Made by a program: the position numbers and the translations under genes. The notes beneath the pieces were generated by a model. The model saw nothing but the letters and a program-made list of their open reading frames with translations. It ran no database searches and was not told where the DNA came from. A stretch of DNA of 64,000 bases from Chrysemys picta bellii (taxonomy: Eukaryota > Chordata > Testudines > Emydidae), in NCBI RefSeq assembly GCF_011386835.1, contig NC_088800.1, positions 52,109,439-52,173,438 on the forward strand, read 5' to 3'. Position 1 is the stretch's first letter; every line of letters begins with the position of its first letter. Below, piece by piece: positions 54,621 to 64,000 of this stretch.

Positions 54621-56529
54621 ATCTCACTGCGGCGCTGGGTCATTAAAGATGGTGATGCACGCACATACTCTGCTGTTCTAGGGACTGCGCTGGCGCATGC
54701 CCCGTTCCACAGTGACTAGCCCATCAACCCAGGGCGGGGACGTTGGGTGTGGGCCTGCTCAAAATGTATCATGGGGAACTTTTTCTTGTCCCTTCACAAA
54801 ACCAGCCTGGTCTCAAAGATGAACACCTCTGCAACATTTGCTTTTTTTTCAAAATTTTCTACCCCCCCCCATTTCCTTTTCTTCTTCCCCTCCCCTGTCT
54901 GTTTGTTCAGAACCTGCAGAACCAAAACAACTTTGGCTTTTTTGCAATGAATCACTACCATCCTCTCCCGCCCCGTAACTGACCCCTTTCCCCATGGGAT
55001 TCCCCATCACCACGGGACCGATGACCCCTCAACACCCTTACCACCACCTCCGGTTTCAATTAGAGCGGGATGACTGCCTAAATCCCAGCTCCTGGAGCCC
55101 CTGGTAAGCCCAGGAACCTAGGAGTGGCTTTAAAGGTGGCTCAGAGCCTGTGGCGGGGGCTGAGTTGGTATGATGGCCCCAGCATCACGCCCGTAAGGTT
55201 GTGACTGGCTGTGGCGGAGGAACCCCGTGAGATCCATGTAGCAATGCAGAAGCTGCTGATCCCTGCACTGCACACCGCTCTTAGCGCCAGGTGGCCTGCA
55301 AAGGTGCTGTTCATGCCCCAATCGACAAGCTGCCAAATGCAGTGTAGCACTGAGTGAGATGCAGCACTTGCCTCCCTCCCCGTCTGGCATCTCGGGGCAC
55401 AGAACTCCCTGGGTCTGAACCTCCCATCAGTGCACAAACCCTTGGCTCCCATGAACACGTTAATCCTACAGTCCCCAGAGGGGGGGAATGAGGGGCAGAG
55501 CCTGCCTGCCCGTGATGTGTGACCCCTGGATTTTTCTCCCCAGTGACAGTAGCTGGCGCTGCCCCCACTCGGTCCTGCTCCACTGAGAGATCATAGAACC
55601 TCTCCACTCTTTGTCTGGCTCCCAGACCTCCTGGTTGCTAGGGCACCCTGACATTGCCAAGGGTGGATCAGTGCAGCTGAGTTGCACTAGGTATAATGCA
55701 CCCACCTCTGCCCCCTTCACCTTTGTTCCCACCACTAGGCCGGGCGGCTGGGGACATCCGCTCGCTGGGCTGAACAAAGTGATGGCCACCTCTGCTGTCA
55801 GCAGGCCCTTCATCCAGGCCAGCACGCAGGAGACCCAGTGTGGAGCCAGCACAGGCAGGGAGCCAGAGCGAACCACAGGGTCTGTCCATGTCCAAAGCCT
55901 CCCACCCCACGCCCCACGCTTTATAGGCACTACAGCCACATCCTCACCCTTTCTCCACCACTAGGAGGTGCTAGAGATCCCTGGGCACCCATTCAGTCCT
56001 GCAATTAAATTGATGCCACTGCAACCAGTGTTTTAGCTGGCTGGGGGCAGCACCCTGTAATGCAGCACAGGGCTCTCTCCCAGGAGGCTGGCAGGTGTTA
56101 CAGGCTAGAGGAGTCATCCCCAACCCTCCACGAGGGACCCCTCCCCCTGAAAGCACTGCCCCCCTCCCCCCCAGGTGCCCCTTCTGCCCAGCAATCTCTG
56201 GTTCTCCCTCGGCACTGAGTCCTCTGTGCACAGGGCAGATACAGCCCCTTCGCCAGAGGGACCCCGGGAAGTCAGACTCCAGGGCTCAGTCAGTCCTTGG
56301 CCTTTCACTGGCACTGCCAATAAGGGGGACACTCATTGCCAATGGCACTGAACTCACCCCCCAAGCAGGGGTTGCCATGGAGACACCCACCAGCCACCGT
56401 TGACTTGGTCTGGATTTGAATTAGCAACCCAGCACAGAGGCTCCTTAGCCCGGTCCAGCACCCTAAGGGTTCGGACATTGTCCCTCCAAATGCCTGGGTC
56501 TGGACAGCAGATGGCTAAGAGAGGCGATG
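54621..56529. other. Unassigned DNA
   Basis: No repeat or exon recognised. A C/T-rich stretch lies at 54840-54900. Frames in 55.4-56.4 kb overlap on both strands. Confidence 0.4.
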
Positions 56530-56950
56530 CCAGTGGGCTATGAATTCAGGCGTGGTGTACAGAACGTGACTAGGAACACGTCATTCACCCTTTCATGCAA
56601 TATGAAAACCAGGGGTCACCCTATGACCTTAATAGGCTGCAGACGTCATACAAACAAGAGGAAGTATTTCTTCACTCAACGCACAGCCAACCAGTGGAAT
56701 TCATTGCTAGGGGATGTTGTGAAGGCCAAAAGGCTAACCAGGGGTGAAACAAGCCCCGACTACGTTCATGGATGATGGGTCCATCAATGGCTATTAGCCA
56801 AGATGGGCAGGGACACAACCCCACGCTCTGGGTGTCCCTAAACCTCTGGGTGCCAGAAGCCAGGCGTGGCAGATGGGTGGATAACTCCATAACTGCCCTG
56901 CTCTGTACACACCCTAAGACTCTGGCACAGGCCAGTGTCGGAGCCAGCAG
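56530..56950 (+). mobile_element. CR1 LINE 3' end, diverged
   Basis: AAGAGGAAGTATTTCTTCAC, GGGGATGTTGTGAAGGCC and GGTCCATCAATGGCTATTAG, then the phrase ACAACCCCACGCTCTGGGTG; the same subfamily as 20605-21072 but without a clear tail. Confidence 0.85.
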
Positions 56951-58137
56951 AGCAGCTCCCGAGTTCTTCGATCCCCTGGGCTTCCCTGCACTGGCTGGGC
57001 AGACAGCCTGAATGAGGTGGGCAGCAGCTTTGGGGAATGTTGGTCCAATGGTCCATTCCAAGACTTGGAATGATCCTCGTCCTTCCCAGCTGGGGGCAGT
57101 GATTGGCTGCAGGGCTGGCACCCTGCGAGCACTGCAAACTGGTCTCCAGGAGGGCAGTCTGGAATGCCATGGGGCCAGGCCCCCAGCACTGCCATGTGCC
57201 AGATAACCCCACCCTTTTCTCCAGCGTAGCCACAGGTTAACCCCGTTTACTGGGCACGGTCACACCTGGGGGCGGGGGGAGGGAGCTTCACCTTCCGGTG
57301 AAATGCATGAGGCCAAGATGCCCATGGCTGGAGTTTGGGGAGGGCTCAGAACCCAGCCTGCCTCATTGCAGCTGAGGATCAGGCCCTGCTGCGCAGGGTA
57401 TGGTCAAGAGGGCTGGGCAGAGATCTGCGGGAGGGGAGGGGGGGACAGTAGGAGGCGGTGGGGTGGGATTCCACAAAGGCTTGGGAAGTGCTGAGCTAGG
57501 AAGGCCAGACAAGTCCCCTGGCCAGACAGAATCCCTGAAGCAGGGATAGAGAACATGCAATGAAGACCCACAAATGGGATGCCTAGCCCAGATTCCCCAC
57601 CACCTGCCCACTGCTCCCACGGCCACCCCACCCGACAGGAAAGGGCAGGGCGGCGCAAGAATGCTTGGTGGGCTGTGACAGCCCCTGAGCACTGCCGACA
57701 TGGGGACATGCACCGAACAGAGCGCCCTGCCCCAGCAGCCAAAGGAAAACCCCGGGATGATCCAGGGCTCAGGCAGAGCAGGTTGGTATCTTAGAGAGGG
57801 AACCAGGAACCAGGCCAATGTATTTCTTGTGACTATGCTGCCCCTCGCTGGCTGGTCTCAAAACAGATTTCTGCACAGACATTTATTTGTATTTCCGCAG
57901 GCCCTAGCCAGGGCCTAGCTCATGCGCTGCCCAAGCAGCAAGGAAAGGTCTGGCCAGTGTTTCCATGATGGCATCAGAGAGGTTTAGCCCCACCCAGGAC
58001 ATCTCCCAGTGACTCAGTGCAGCTGGGAATAGGGCAAACACGTTTGCAGCAATTGGGGCGTTATGGATTTAAATCAGTTTGTTTCTGTCCATCCAGGAAC
58101 TCTCTCTCTCTTTCTCACACACATACACATACACACA
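56951..58137. other. Unassigned DNA
   Basis: No repeat or exon recognised. Confidence 0.4.
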
Positions 58138-58430
58138 GTGTGGTGCCAACACTTGCATTTTTATCATGAGTCTCACAATAAGTGATGTTTTTTCTCAAAG
58201 CCCCAGCTCCTGGATTCAAATGAAAGGCAAAAATCCCACCTGTCATTTAAAAACAAACAATGTTGAGCTTAAAACAGGCCCCAACCACCCACAAAAGGGA
58301 AAGAAATGAGAAGACAAAGAAAATGAGCCCCAGTTTTTTTTGTTGTTGGTTTTTTTTAAAAGCTCATGATTTTTAAGTCAATCTCATGATTTTGAGGCCT
58401 GACTCCTGATTCTTGAACCGTCGGGGTTAG
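58138..58430. repeat. Interspersed repeat with TCATGAGTCTCACAATA text
   Basis: TCATGAGTCTCACAATAAG, AAAGCCCCAGCTCCTGGA and AGTCAATCTCATGATTTTGA belong to a repeat I have met in reptile genomes but cannot name. It contains A- and T-rich runs and no coding sequence. Confidence 0.6.
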
Positions 58431-58559
58431 GAAAACACAGGCCATTTTATAACTCACCTTTATGCAGACCCTTGGGCCCAGATTCCAACGTGGTGTGAGC
58501 GAGTGGCACTGCTGAACTGCGTCCCCTTACAGCAGTGGCAATGGCAATTAGCTGAAAAG

Positions 58560-58626
58560 AAGCTGCTAGAAACTAGGAAGGGTGGATATTATCATAAGGA
58601 ATCTCGGGAAATGCTGCCTAGATTAA
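58560..58626 (+). mobile_element. CR1 LINE, 5' stub before the Penelope insertion
   Basis: AGGAATCTCGGGAAATGCTG leads to the duplication CTGCCTAGATTAA. The short length makes the assignment tentative; the other side is clear CR1. Confidence 0.5.
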
Positions 58627-58812
58627 CAACAAGGAGTCTGGTGGCACCTTAAAGACTAACAGATTTATGTTAGTTCGGATGTTCGGATGCATCCGAAGAA
58701 GTGAGGTTTTTACCCACGAAAGCTTATGCCCAAATAAATGTTAGTCTTTAAGGTGCCACCAGACTCCTTGTTGTTTTTGTAGATACAGACTAACACGGCT
58801 ACCCCCTGATAC
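58627..58812. mobile_element. Palindromic Penelope-derived miniature element
   Basis: Left arm CAACAAGGAGTCTGGTGGC and right arm GCCACCAGACTCCTTGTTG are inverted copies, and the right end carries ACTAACACGGCTACCCCC. CTGCCTAGATTAA (58614-58626) and CTGTCTAGATTAA (58813-58825) are the 13-bp target duplication with one mismatch. The hammerhead-like core reads CCGAAGA here, so it is broken. Confidence 0.87.
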
Positions 58813-59405
58813 CTGTCTAGATTAAATTACTCTAAAATGGATACGAACCTGTTTGAAAGAACGTATTGAAAGCGTAGTTATCAATGGTTCACTGTCAAAT
58901 GGGGGCCACCATAGCTAGTGCGGTCCCACCGGGGGCAGTCCTGCATCTGATGCTATTCACTATTTTGATTAAATAATGAATAACGGAGTGGAGCCTGTGC
59001 TTACAAAACATGTGGCTGACATGCAGCCGGGAGGGGTCGCTCGCACTAGAACTCAAAAACGACCTCAATAAATTGGAGACTTGCTCTGAAATGAACAAGA
59101 TGAAATTCAATAAAGACAAGTGAAACGTACTACATTTATGAAAGACAAATCAAATACACAGCTACAAAATGGGGACTAGCTGTCTAGGTAGTAGTATGGC
59201 TGAAAAGGATCTCTGGGTTAGAGTGAATCCCAAATTGAATAAGAGTCAACAATGGGATGCAATTGCAAAAAAGGCTAATATTAATCTGGGGTGAATTAAC
59301 AGGAGTGTTGTAAGAGACGGGAGATAATCATCCGTCTCTACTCAGCATTGGTGAGGCCCCAGCTGGAGTCCTGTGTCCAGTTCTAGGCACCCCACACTTT
59401 CGGAA
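58813..59405 (+). mobile_element. CR1 LINE, old copy
   Basis: GATGAAATTCAATAAAGACAAG, ATGGCTGAAAAGGATCTCTGG and GTGAGGCCCCAGCTGGAGTC follow the CR1 ORF2 order. The end near 59405 is truncated before the 3' tail. Confidence 0.85.
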
Positions 59406-59914
59406 AGATGAGCAGCCCCAGTTCAAGCACCTGTGCCCAGCCACACAGCACACTATATCCCCGGTGCCAGTATGAATGCAAACATCCCTGATCTCAATAG
59501 CACGGGTCCTGCTCCCAGCACGTCCCCCAGGCCAGATGTGCTGGTCAAAGCAGTAATAATGCCCTCACCCACACAGCGATTGCTGCACTGACCACTTCCC
59601 CTTGCTAAGGAGTCTGCTGGCCCAGGGACTGTTTAGGAGGCAGCAGGTCCAAGATTTCTCAAAAGAACCAGAGCGGCATGGGGCTGCTGGCCTGATCCAC
59701 GGGCCAGTTAAAGAACATAGCAATAACAGACATGGCAAGCTGCTGGTGTGTTACTGCTACCATCTAGTGGACAGAATTAGCACTGCTGCACAGGCCCTAT
59801 GCTACTAGCTACCAGGAATTCTCTTAGGTCGGGGCAGGACAGATCCAAATTCAGTCCTTTTTGTTGCAGTGAGGCTTCAAGTGACAACAGGGTGCAGCAC
59901 AGTTAGAATACCAC
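59406..59914. other. Unassigned DNA
   Basis: No feature recognised. Confidence 0.4.
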
Positions 59915-59924
59915 ATAGCATTTA

Positions 59925-60120
59925 TGTCCTGCCAACTCTTTAGGGCCCACAGCTCTTTACAAAGGTGTCATTATTCCCATTATACAGATGGGGAAACAGA
60001 GGCACAGAGTGAGGCAGGCTCTTGCCCAAGGTCACCCAGAGAGCCAGGAATAGAACCCTCCTCTCCTGCTTCCCAGATCAGCACCATACCTACCCAGCCA
60101 CATCACTGTGCCATCCCAGC
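59925..60120 (-). repeat. MIR-type SINE, reverse
   Basis: ATTATACAGATGGGGAAACA, GAGGCACAGAGTGAGGC and CTTGCCCAAGGTCACCCAGA in the reversed order. Confidence 0.88.
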
Positions 60121-60189
60121 AGGCCACGAATTTATTAACTAAAGTTTAGAATTCACAGGATTTGGAAAATTTGAGGAAGAACCACCATA

Positions 60190-60610
60190 AAATTGGTGAA
60201 TTGTAGGAACTGCCAGAACAACTCAGACCAAGGGTTCATCTACATCAGCATCCAGTCTCAGTACTAGCTGCTTTAGAGGAAGATAGGAGAAACCCTGCAG
60301 TAGCAGTTATGGGATGACAAACCCTCAGGGAAAGTTTCCTCCTGACCCCCATTATGGAGAGGTTGACTTGTGCCCTGAAGCATGAGTGTTTATATTTCCT
60401 CCCCAAACTCTTGTTTAGTTTTTAATGTTTACTATAACAGCTCTAGATACTCATGTTATCCCTAGATGTGTCCAGTCCCTCTTTGAATCTTCCTAGGTTC
60501 TTGGCCTCTGTGACATCTTGTGGCAATGAATTCCACAGGCTAACTGTGCACAGTGTGAAGTCATTTCATCTTAGTTTTGAACTATCAATTTCACTGTTCT
60601 TGTACAAAAC
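60190..60610 (-). mobile_element. CR1 LINE 3' region, reverse
   Basis: CAGACCAAGGGTTCATCTAC, CCAGTCCCTCTTTGAATCTT and GAATTCCACAGGCTAACTG, the same order as 10097-10515. Confidence 0.85.
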
Positions 60611-60715
60611 CTACCAAACCCTGCTTCCCAGTGTGGGCTTCCAAGTGTATGACTGAAAATGACCTACACAAATAACAACATAGAGTAAACGAGGGGCTTA
60701 ATTAAAAAACAAAAC

Positions 60716-60721
60716 TTTATT
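60716..60721 (-). terminator. Polyadenylation signal of the edge gene
   Basis: AATAAA on the minus strand, followed within a few bases by GTTTTGTTTTTT, a GU/U-rich downstream element. It is placed as expected for the end of the minus-strand transcript. Confidence 0.6.
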
Positions 60722-60862
60722 TGGTCCATTGGAACCTGAGTTTGAAAACCACCCATGGATAATTTGTATCATACAGGGATTACAGATCTGATTTACAATT
60801 GATAAAATAGCCTGTGTTTCATAAGAGCTGGACAGTATTTACAGGGTTAAAAATATTCACAG

Positions 60863-60865
<3 letters not shown>

Positions 60866-60896
<31 letters not shown>
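60866..60896. repeat. (GA)n microsatellite
   Basis: About 15 AG units followed by AAAAG; in a minus-strand transcript this would be a (CU)n tract in the 3' UTR. Confidence 0.92.
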
Positions 60897-60900
<4 letters not shown>

Positions 60901-63789
60901 AAAAGGACGGAATTGTCCAAAGGAGGAAAGGAAAGAACAGAACAGATCGTTTGACAAATAAAAACTACAAATGACAGAGCTTGGCTCAGCTGCTCCCTGC
61001 CATTGGGGGGCCAGCAGGGTCTGAGAGGCAGCGCACGTGAAGGGGCAATATCCCCACAGCAGGGATCCCCCATTCCCACCTCCCTCCTTCCCAAGGAGCA
61101 CAGTGCAGACCATAAAAACAGAAGGGAGGAGAGAAGTGTCCCACGCTCACAGCCTGGAGGATAAACATAAAACCTGGGGTCAAAATAAGCCTTGGCACTG
61201 CCAACCCCCTCGGTGCCCAGCAGAACGCCAGTCTGCCCCCAGTCTGGGTCTCTACAGCACAGCTGATCTCTCAGGGTGAGACGACTGCTCAGGGGGGATA
61301 GCCTGGCAAGCTACCTGGGCAGGCCTCAGGCCTTCCTGTGCTGGAGAATCTGACCAGAGGCCTGACTGCCTAGGGACCGAGCGCCTGTTTCAGGACCTCG
61401 GAAAAGCATCATGTTAATAAGGGCAGGTAAATGAAATGGGTGGCTCCAGGGCTGAGCTAGGGCTGATTCCGTCTGAGCATTGCCCCCCCTCATTAAAAAC
61501 ACAGAACATTTCCCAAGAGCCTTTGGGGGGAGATTAGTGCAAAGCTTAAAACCAGAGTTAAAACCGCCCTGGGATTTTCATGTCAAAGGGCCTGCTATGG
61601 GGGAGAGGCTTTGCTGGGCCAGGGGAGTCACCTGCCATGGGACCCGGCTGGCTCAGAATCCCACACACAGAGGTGGCAGCATGGGGGGCTTGGGCCCACC
61701 TCGCTAATCAGTCATGAGCACGGATCTTCTGCTAGCACCCAGTGGCCCCAGGGACTGCACTGTCACTCCCATGATACCCCATGCCCACGCTCTCCAACGG
61801 GCCCCATGACGTCTACTGCACAAGGCGTTTGCTGCCGTTCCAGCCTCGCTGCCTCTGCTCTGGACATGACCCTCAGCCCCTGCTCCCTCTGCCCTGCAAA
61901 CCCCACAAGGTGCCTGGGCAGAACCCCCTGCCCCACCAGCAGCTCTGGGACCCCTGCAGAGTGGGGCACCTGGGGGGCAGGGATTCCCTGCCTAAACCAG
62001 CTGGGATTTGATTGGCCGTTCAAAGTAATGATCATTTAAAAAAAATAAAAGTCAGTGCATGGCAAAACTTTCAAACAATGGGGGAGGGGCGCGAGTCTGC
62101 TCAGCCCCCAACCTGTGTCCGAACCCCAGTGCTGGCTGGTGTACCCGCTATGCTGTACCTACCCCATACACTGATAGCCCTGGAGAATCCCCGCTCCAGC
62201 TGTGCCTTTCACCTGGGCCCAGCCATGTGCTCCACTGAACCATCAGTCAAGCTCAATTGTTTGTGCAGCGGCAGCTCCGTTGGCTTCCCTGGTGCAGAGC
62301 AGGCCAGGATCAGGCCTGACAGCCTGTAGTCAGGCCATCTCTGGCTGGCCTCCCTACGCAGCTGGGGCAGTGGTGCTAGGGGTTGAGAGGCGCGCTGGGG
62401 AAGGCTGGACTGTCAGTGCCAGGGGACGGTTCTCCAGCACGGCTCATGGCTTCTCTCCTAACACTGCTCCCCATGGCCAGTACTGCATAGTACACGTGTG
62501 TTCCTCGCACACACTGAGCGTGGGGGCTGGAATCCCACACATGCCCCACATCTCACGACGCAGCGCAGAAAAGGGCTGTTTCACTCCATTTTGGTAAAAG
62601 ACGCTTTGTAAAACGCTAACAGCTGCTTTTCAGATGAAATCACCACCCCCACTCCTAGGGGGAAAAGCAGCTCCGAGCAGCCTCGTTCTGCCCACTGCAG
62701 GACGGGGCTGCCCCCAAACACTGTTCTTTGCCCTGGTGAAATGTAGACAAACATCCCCCTGCAGGCCACGGGACAAAAAACTACTGGTCCCAGAAACCTC
62801 TGGGGCATAAGGCTTTACCCAGAGTTGGTTTGGGGGCACAGAGATCAGAGGCGGGGGCACTGACCAGCAACTTTTACCAGATTTGTAGGTCATGTAAATT
62901 CCCAGCCTGATCTTCCTCTCCCTGATCTTCACCATCAGCCTCCTGTCAAGCCGCTGGCATGAGATGTGGCTGGAGGCAGAGATGTCAGCGCCCCAGGCCA
63001 AGCCGGGCCGAGGCGATTCCATGTACCCATGGCCATTTAAAGCAGCAGCACTTTCCCGACAGCCCATGCGAGCCCACTTCAGCTGGGCTGGCCCCCTGGC
63101 CGCCTCTGTCCTTGCCAGGAGCTTGGTCTCACACTAGCTCTCAATTCTCTTTTGCTGGCAAATAGCCGACAGAAAGACAAGGCAGGGCCCAAGGCTGGCT
63201 CCACCGGGCCCCAACCAGCTTGCTGCAGCCCTGCTTCCACAGCGTCCAGGCGGGCATCACGGAGCCAGGTCCCACAGTGCCAGGTGGGCAGCAGGGAGCA
63301 TACACAGATGGACAGACGTCAGTCAGAGGTATATTGTTTTTTGCAGCATCAGGTGCCTGACGCTAGCGGGGGGAGCAGAGTCCTGAGTGGCCGTAGGGTT
63401 TGGAAGGAACCTGCCTCCCCGCCCCCGTTCTCCTCCCCCAGCCTGGCCAAGGCTCCCGGCTGCCCTGGCAATTGGTGGCCATTCCTCCAGACCAAGCGCA
63501 TGCGCTGGAGGGGCGGGGGAAGGGCCAGGATCCTGAGACTGCCCCCGCCCGGCTCCCTGTAAAGTGCGTGCGTTGGCGGAGGGGGGTTGTGCGGAGGCAG
63601 GGAGGGGAGCGGGGGGAGAGGGGGGATCCCCAACCCTGAGGGAAAGGCGCTTGGCAAGATGCTGTGGCGCTGCCCCCTGGTGGCTCAGCACCGCCGGGTC
63701 GGGAAGCAGCCCGAAGCAGCCGGGGCCAGAGCCTTGGTTAAAGCGAGAAGGCAGAAGCAGGAGAGGGGCAGGGAGGGCTGGGCTGGTTG

Positions 63790-63967
63790 TCATAGCGGCC
63801 GGGGCCCGTGCAGCCCTGCCACCTCAGGGGTGAGCAGCGGGTTGTGGGTCCCTTTTGTTGCCATCCAGTCATTGAGGAAGGCCTGGGCGGCTTTGCGGTG
63901 CGCCAGGCGGTGGGTGATGGAGAAGCCGGCGTTGCCTTCCAGCTGGGAGAGGATCACCAGCACCTGT
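63790..63967 (-). CDS. Terminal coding exon of an unidentified gene
   Basis: Behind a splice acceptor the minus strand has one open frame of 58 codons ending in TGA (63790-63792), after one base that completes a split codon. It begins [20 protein letters not shown], continues [19 protein letters not shown] and ends [11 protein letters not shown]. The amphipathic, Ala/Leu-rich first part looks like the end of a helical domain, and the end looks like a flexible tail. I do not recognise the family. The remaining exons are beyond the window. Coding-like signs are strong third-position GC and a frame that fits the acceptor. Confidence 0.65.
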
Positions 63968-63993
63968 CTGCAGGGGGAGAGGGGTTAGTGGGG
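63968..63993 (-). promoter_or_regulatory. Splice acceptor with branch point-like site
   Basis: On the minus strand CACTAACCCCTCTCCCCCTG then CAG: a CTAAC branch-like motif, a pyrimidine tract and an AG acceptor, immediately before the open exon. Confidence 0.6.
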
Positions 63994-64000
63994 CTGCAGC

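Larger units (their letters stand above)
60700..63789 (-). other. Probable 3' UTR of the edge gene
   Basis: About 3.1 kb between the stop codon and a polyadenylation signal, with no transposon recognised in it, in contrast to the repeat-dense DNA to its left. This is an inference from the exon and signal; an intergenic gap is not excluded. Frames inside it are short or on the wrong strand. Confidence 0.5.

Overview
The window looks like vertebrate, almost certainly reptilian, nuclear DNA. I read it as turtle (chelonian), with crocodilian not excluded. The signs are many CR1 LINE copies ending in the ATTCTATGATTCTATG tail, a tRNA-headed SINE with a CR1-type tail (CryI/TurtSINE-like), many MIR-type remnants, several hAT MITEs, and Penelope-like elements with inverted arms. 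There are no operons, bacterial genes or CRISPR arrays. Most long open frames are chance frames in GC-rich DNA or lie inside transposons.

Layout. 1-2.9 kb: two hAT MITEs and unassigned DNA. 2.87-9.49 kb: a nested stack. A solo LTR (5-bp target duplication CCAGC) was split by a CR1 fragment, that fragment was split by a complete but decayed Ty3/gypsy element (208-bp LTRs, duplication CCATT), and a second CR1 entered the same solo LTR. 13.0-16.5 kb: two minisatellites (43-bp and about 51-bp units), the larger split by an internally deleted CR1. 16.75-19.29 kb: a full DNA transposon with CACTG termini, a 3-bp TAA duplication, a two-frameshift transposase-like gene and four perfect copies of a subterminal 10-mer. 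20.6-23.8 kb: old CR1 and MIR pieces. 26.95-29.2 kb: a reverse CR1 holding a palindromic Penelope insertion, followed by an RTE-like LINE. 29.9-31.3 kb: two hAT non-autonomous elements with 8-bp duplications. 32-47 kb: mostly unassigned DNA with MIR pieces, including a tandemly amplified MIR head. 47.9-49.15 kb: a Penelope-like element with a GIY-YIG endonuclease frame, inverted arms, a 13-bp duplication and a hammerhead-like core. 51.2-59.4 kb: a three-copy octamer tandem, old CR1s and a second palindromic Penelope miniature.

The only support for a host protein-coding gene is at the right edge on the minus strand. There is an apparent terminal exon (63790-63967) behind a good splice acceptor, a probable 3' UTR of about 3.1 kb free of recognised repeats, and an AATAAA signal with GU-rich sequence after it near 60.7 kb. 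I do not recognise the 58-residue C-terminus. The rest appears intergenic or intronic.

The strongest material is structural: six insertions were delimited to the base by target-site duplications, giving a relative insertion chronology. The most unusual signals are the palindromic Penelope miniatures with a hammerhead-like core and the G-quadruplex-capable minisatellite.
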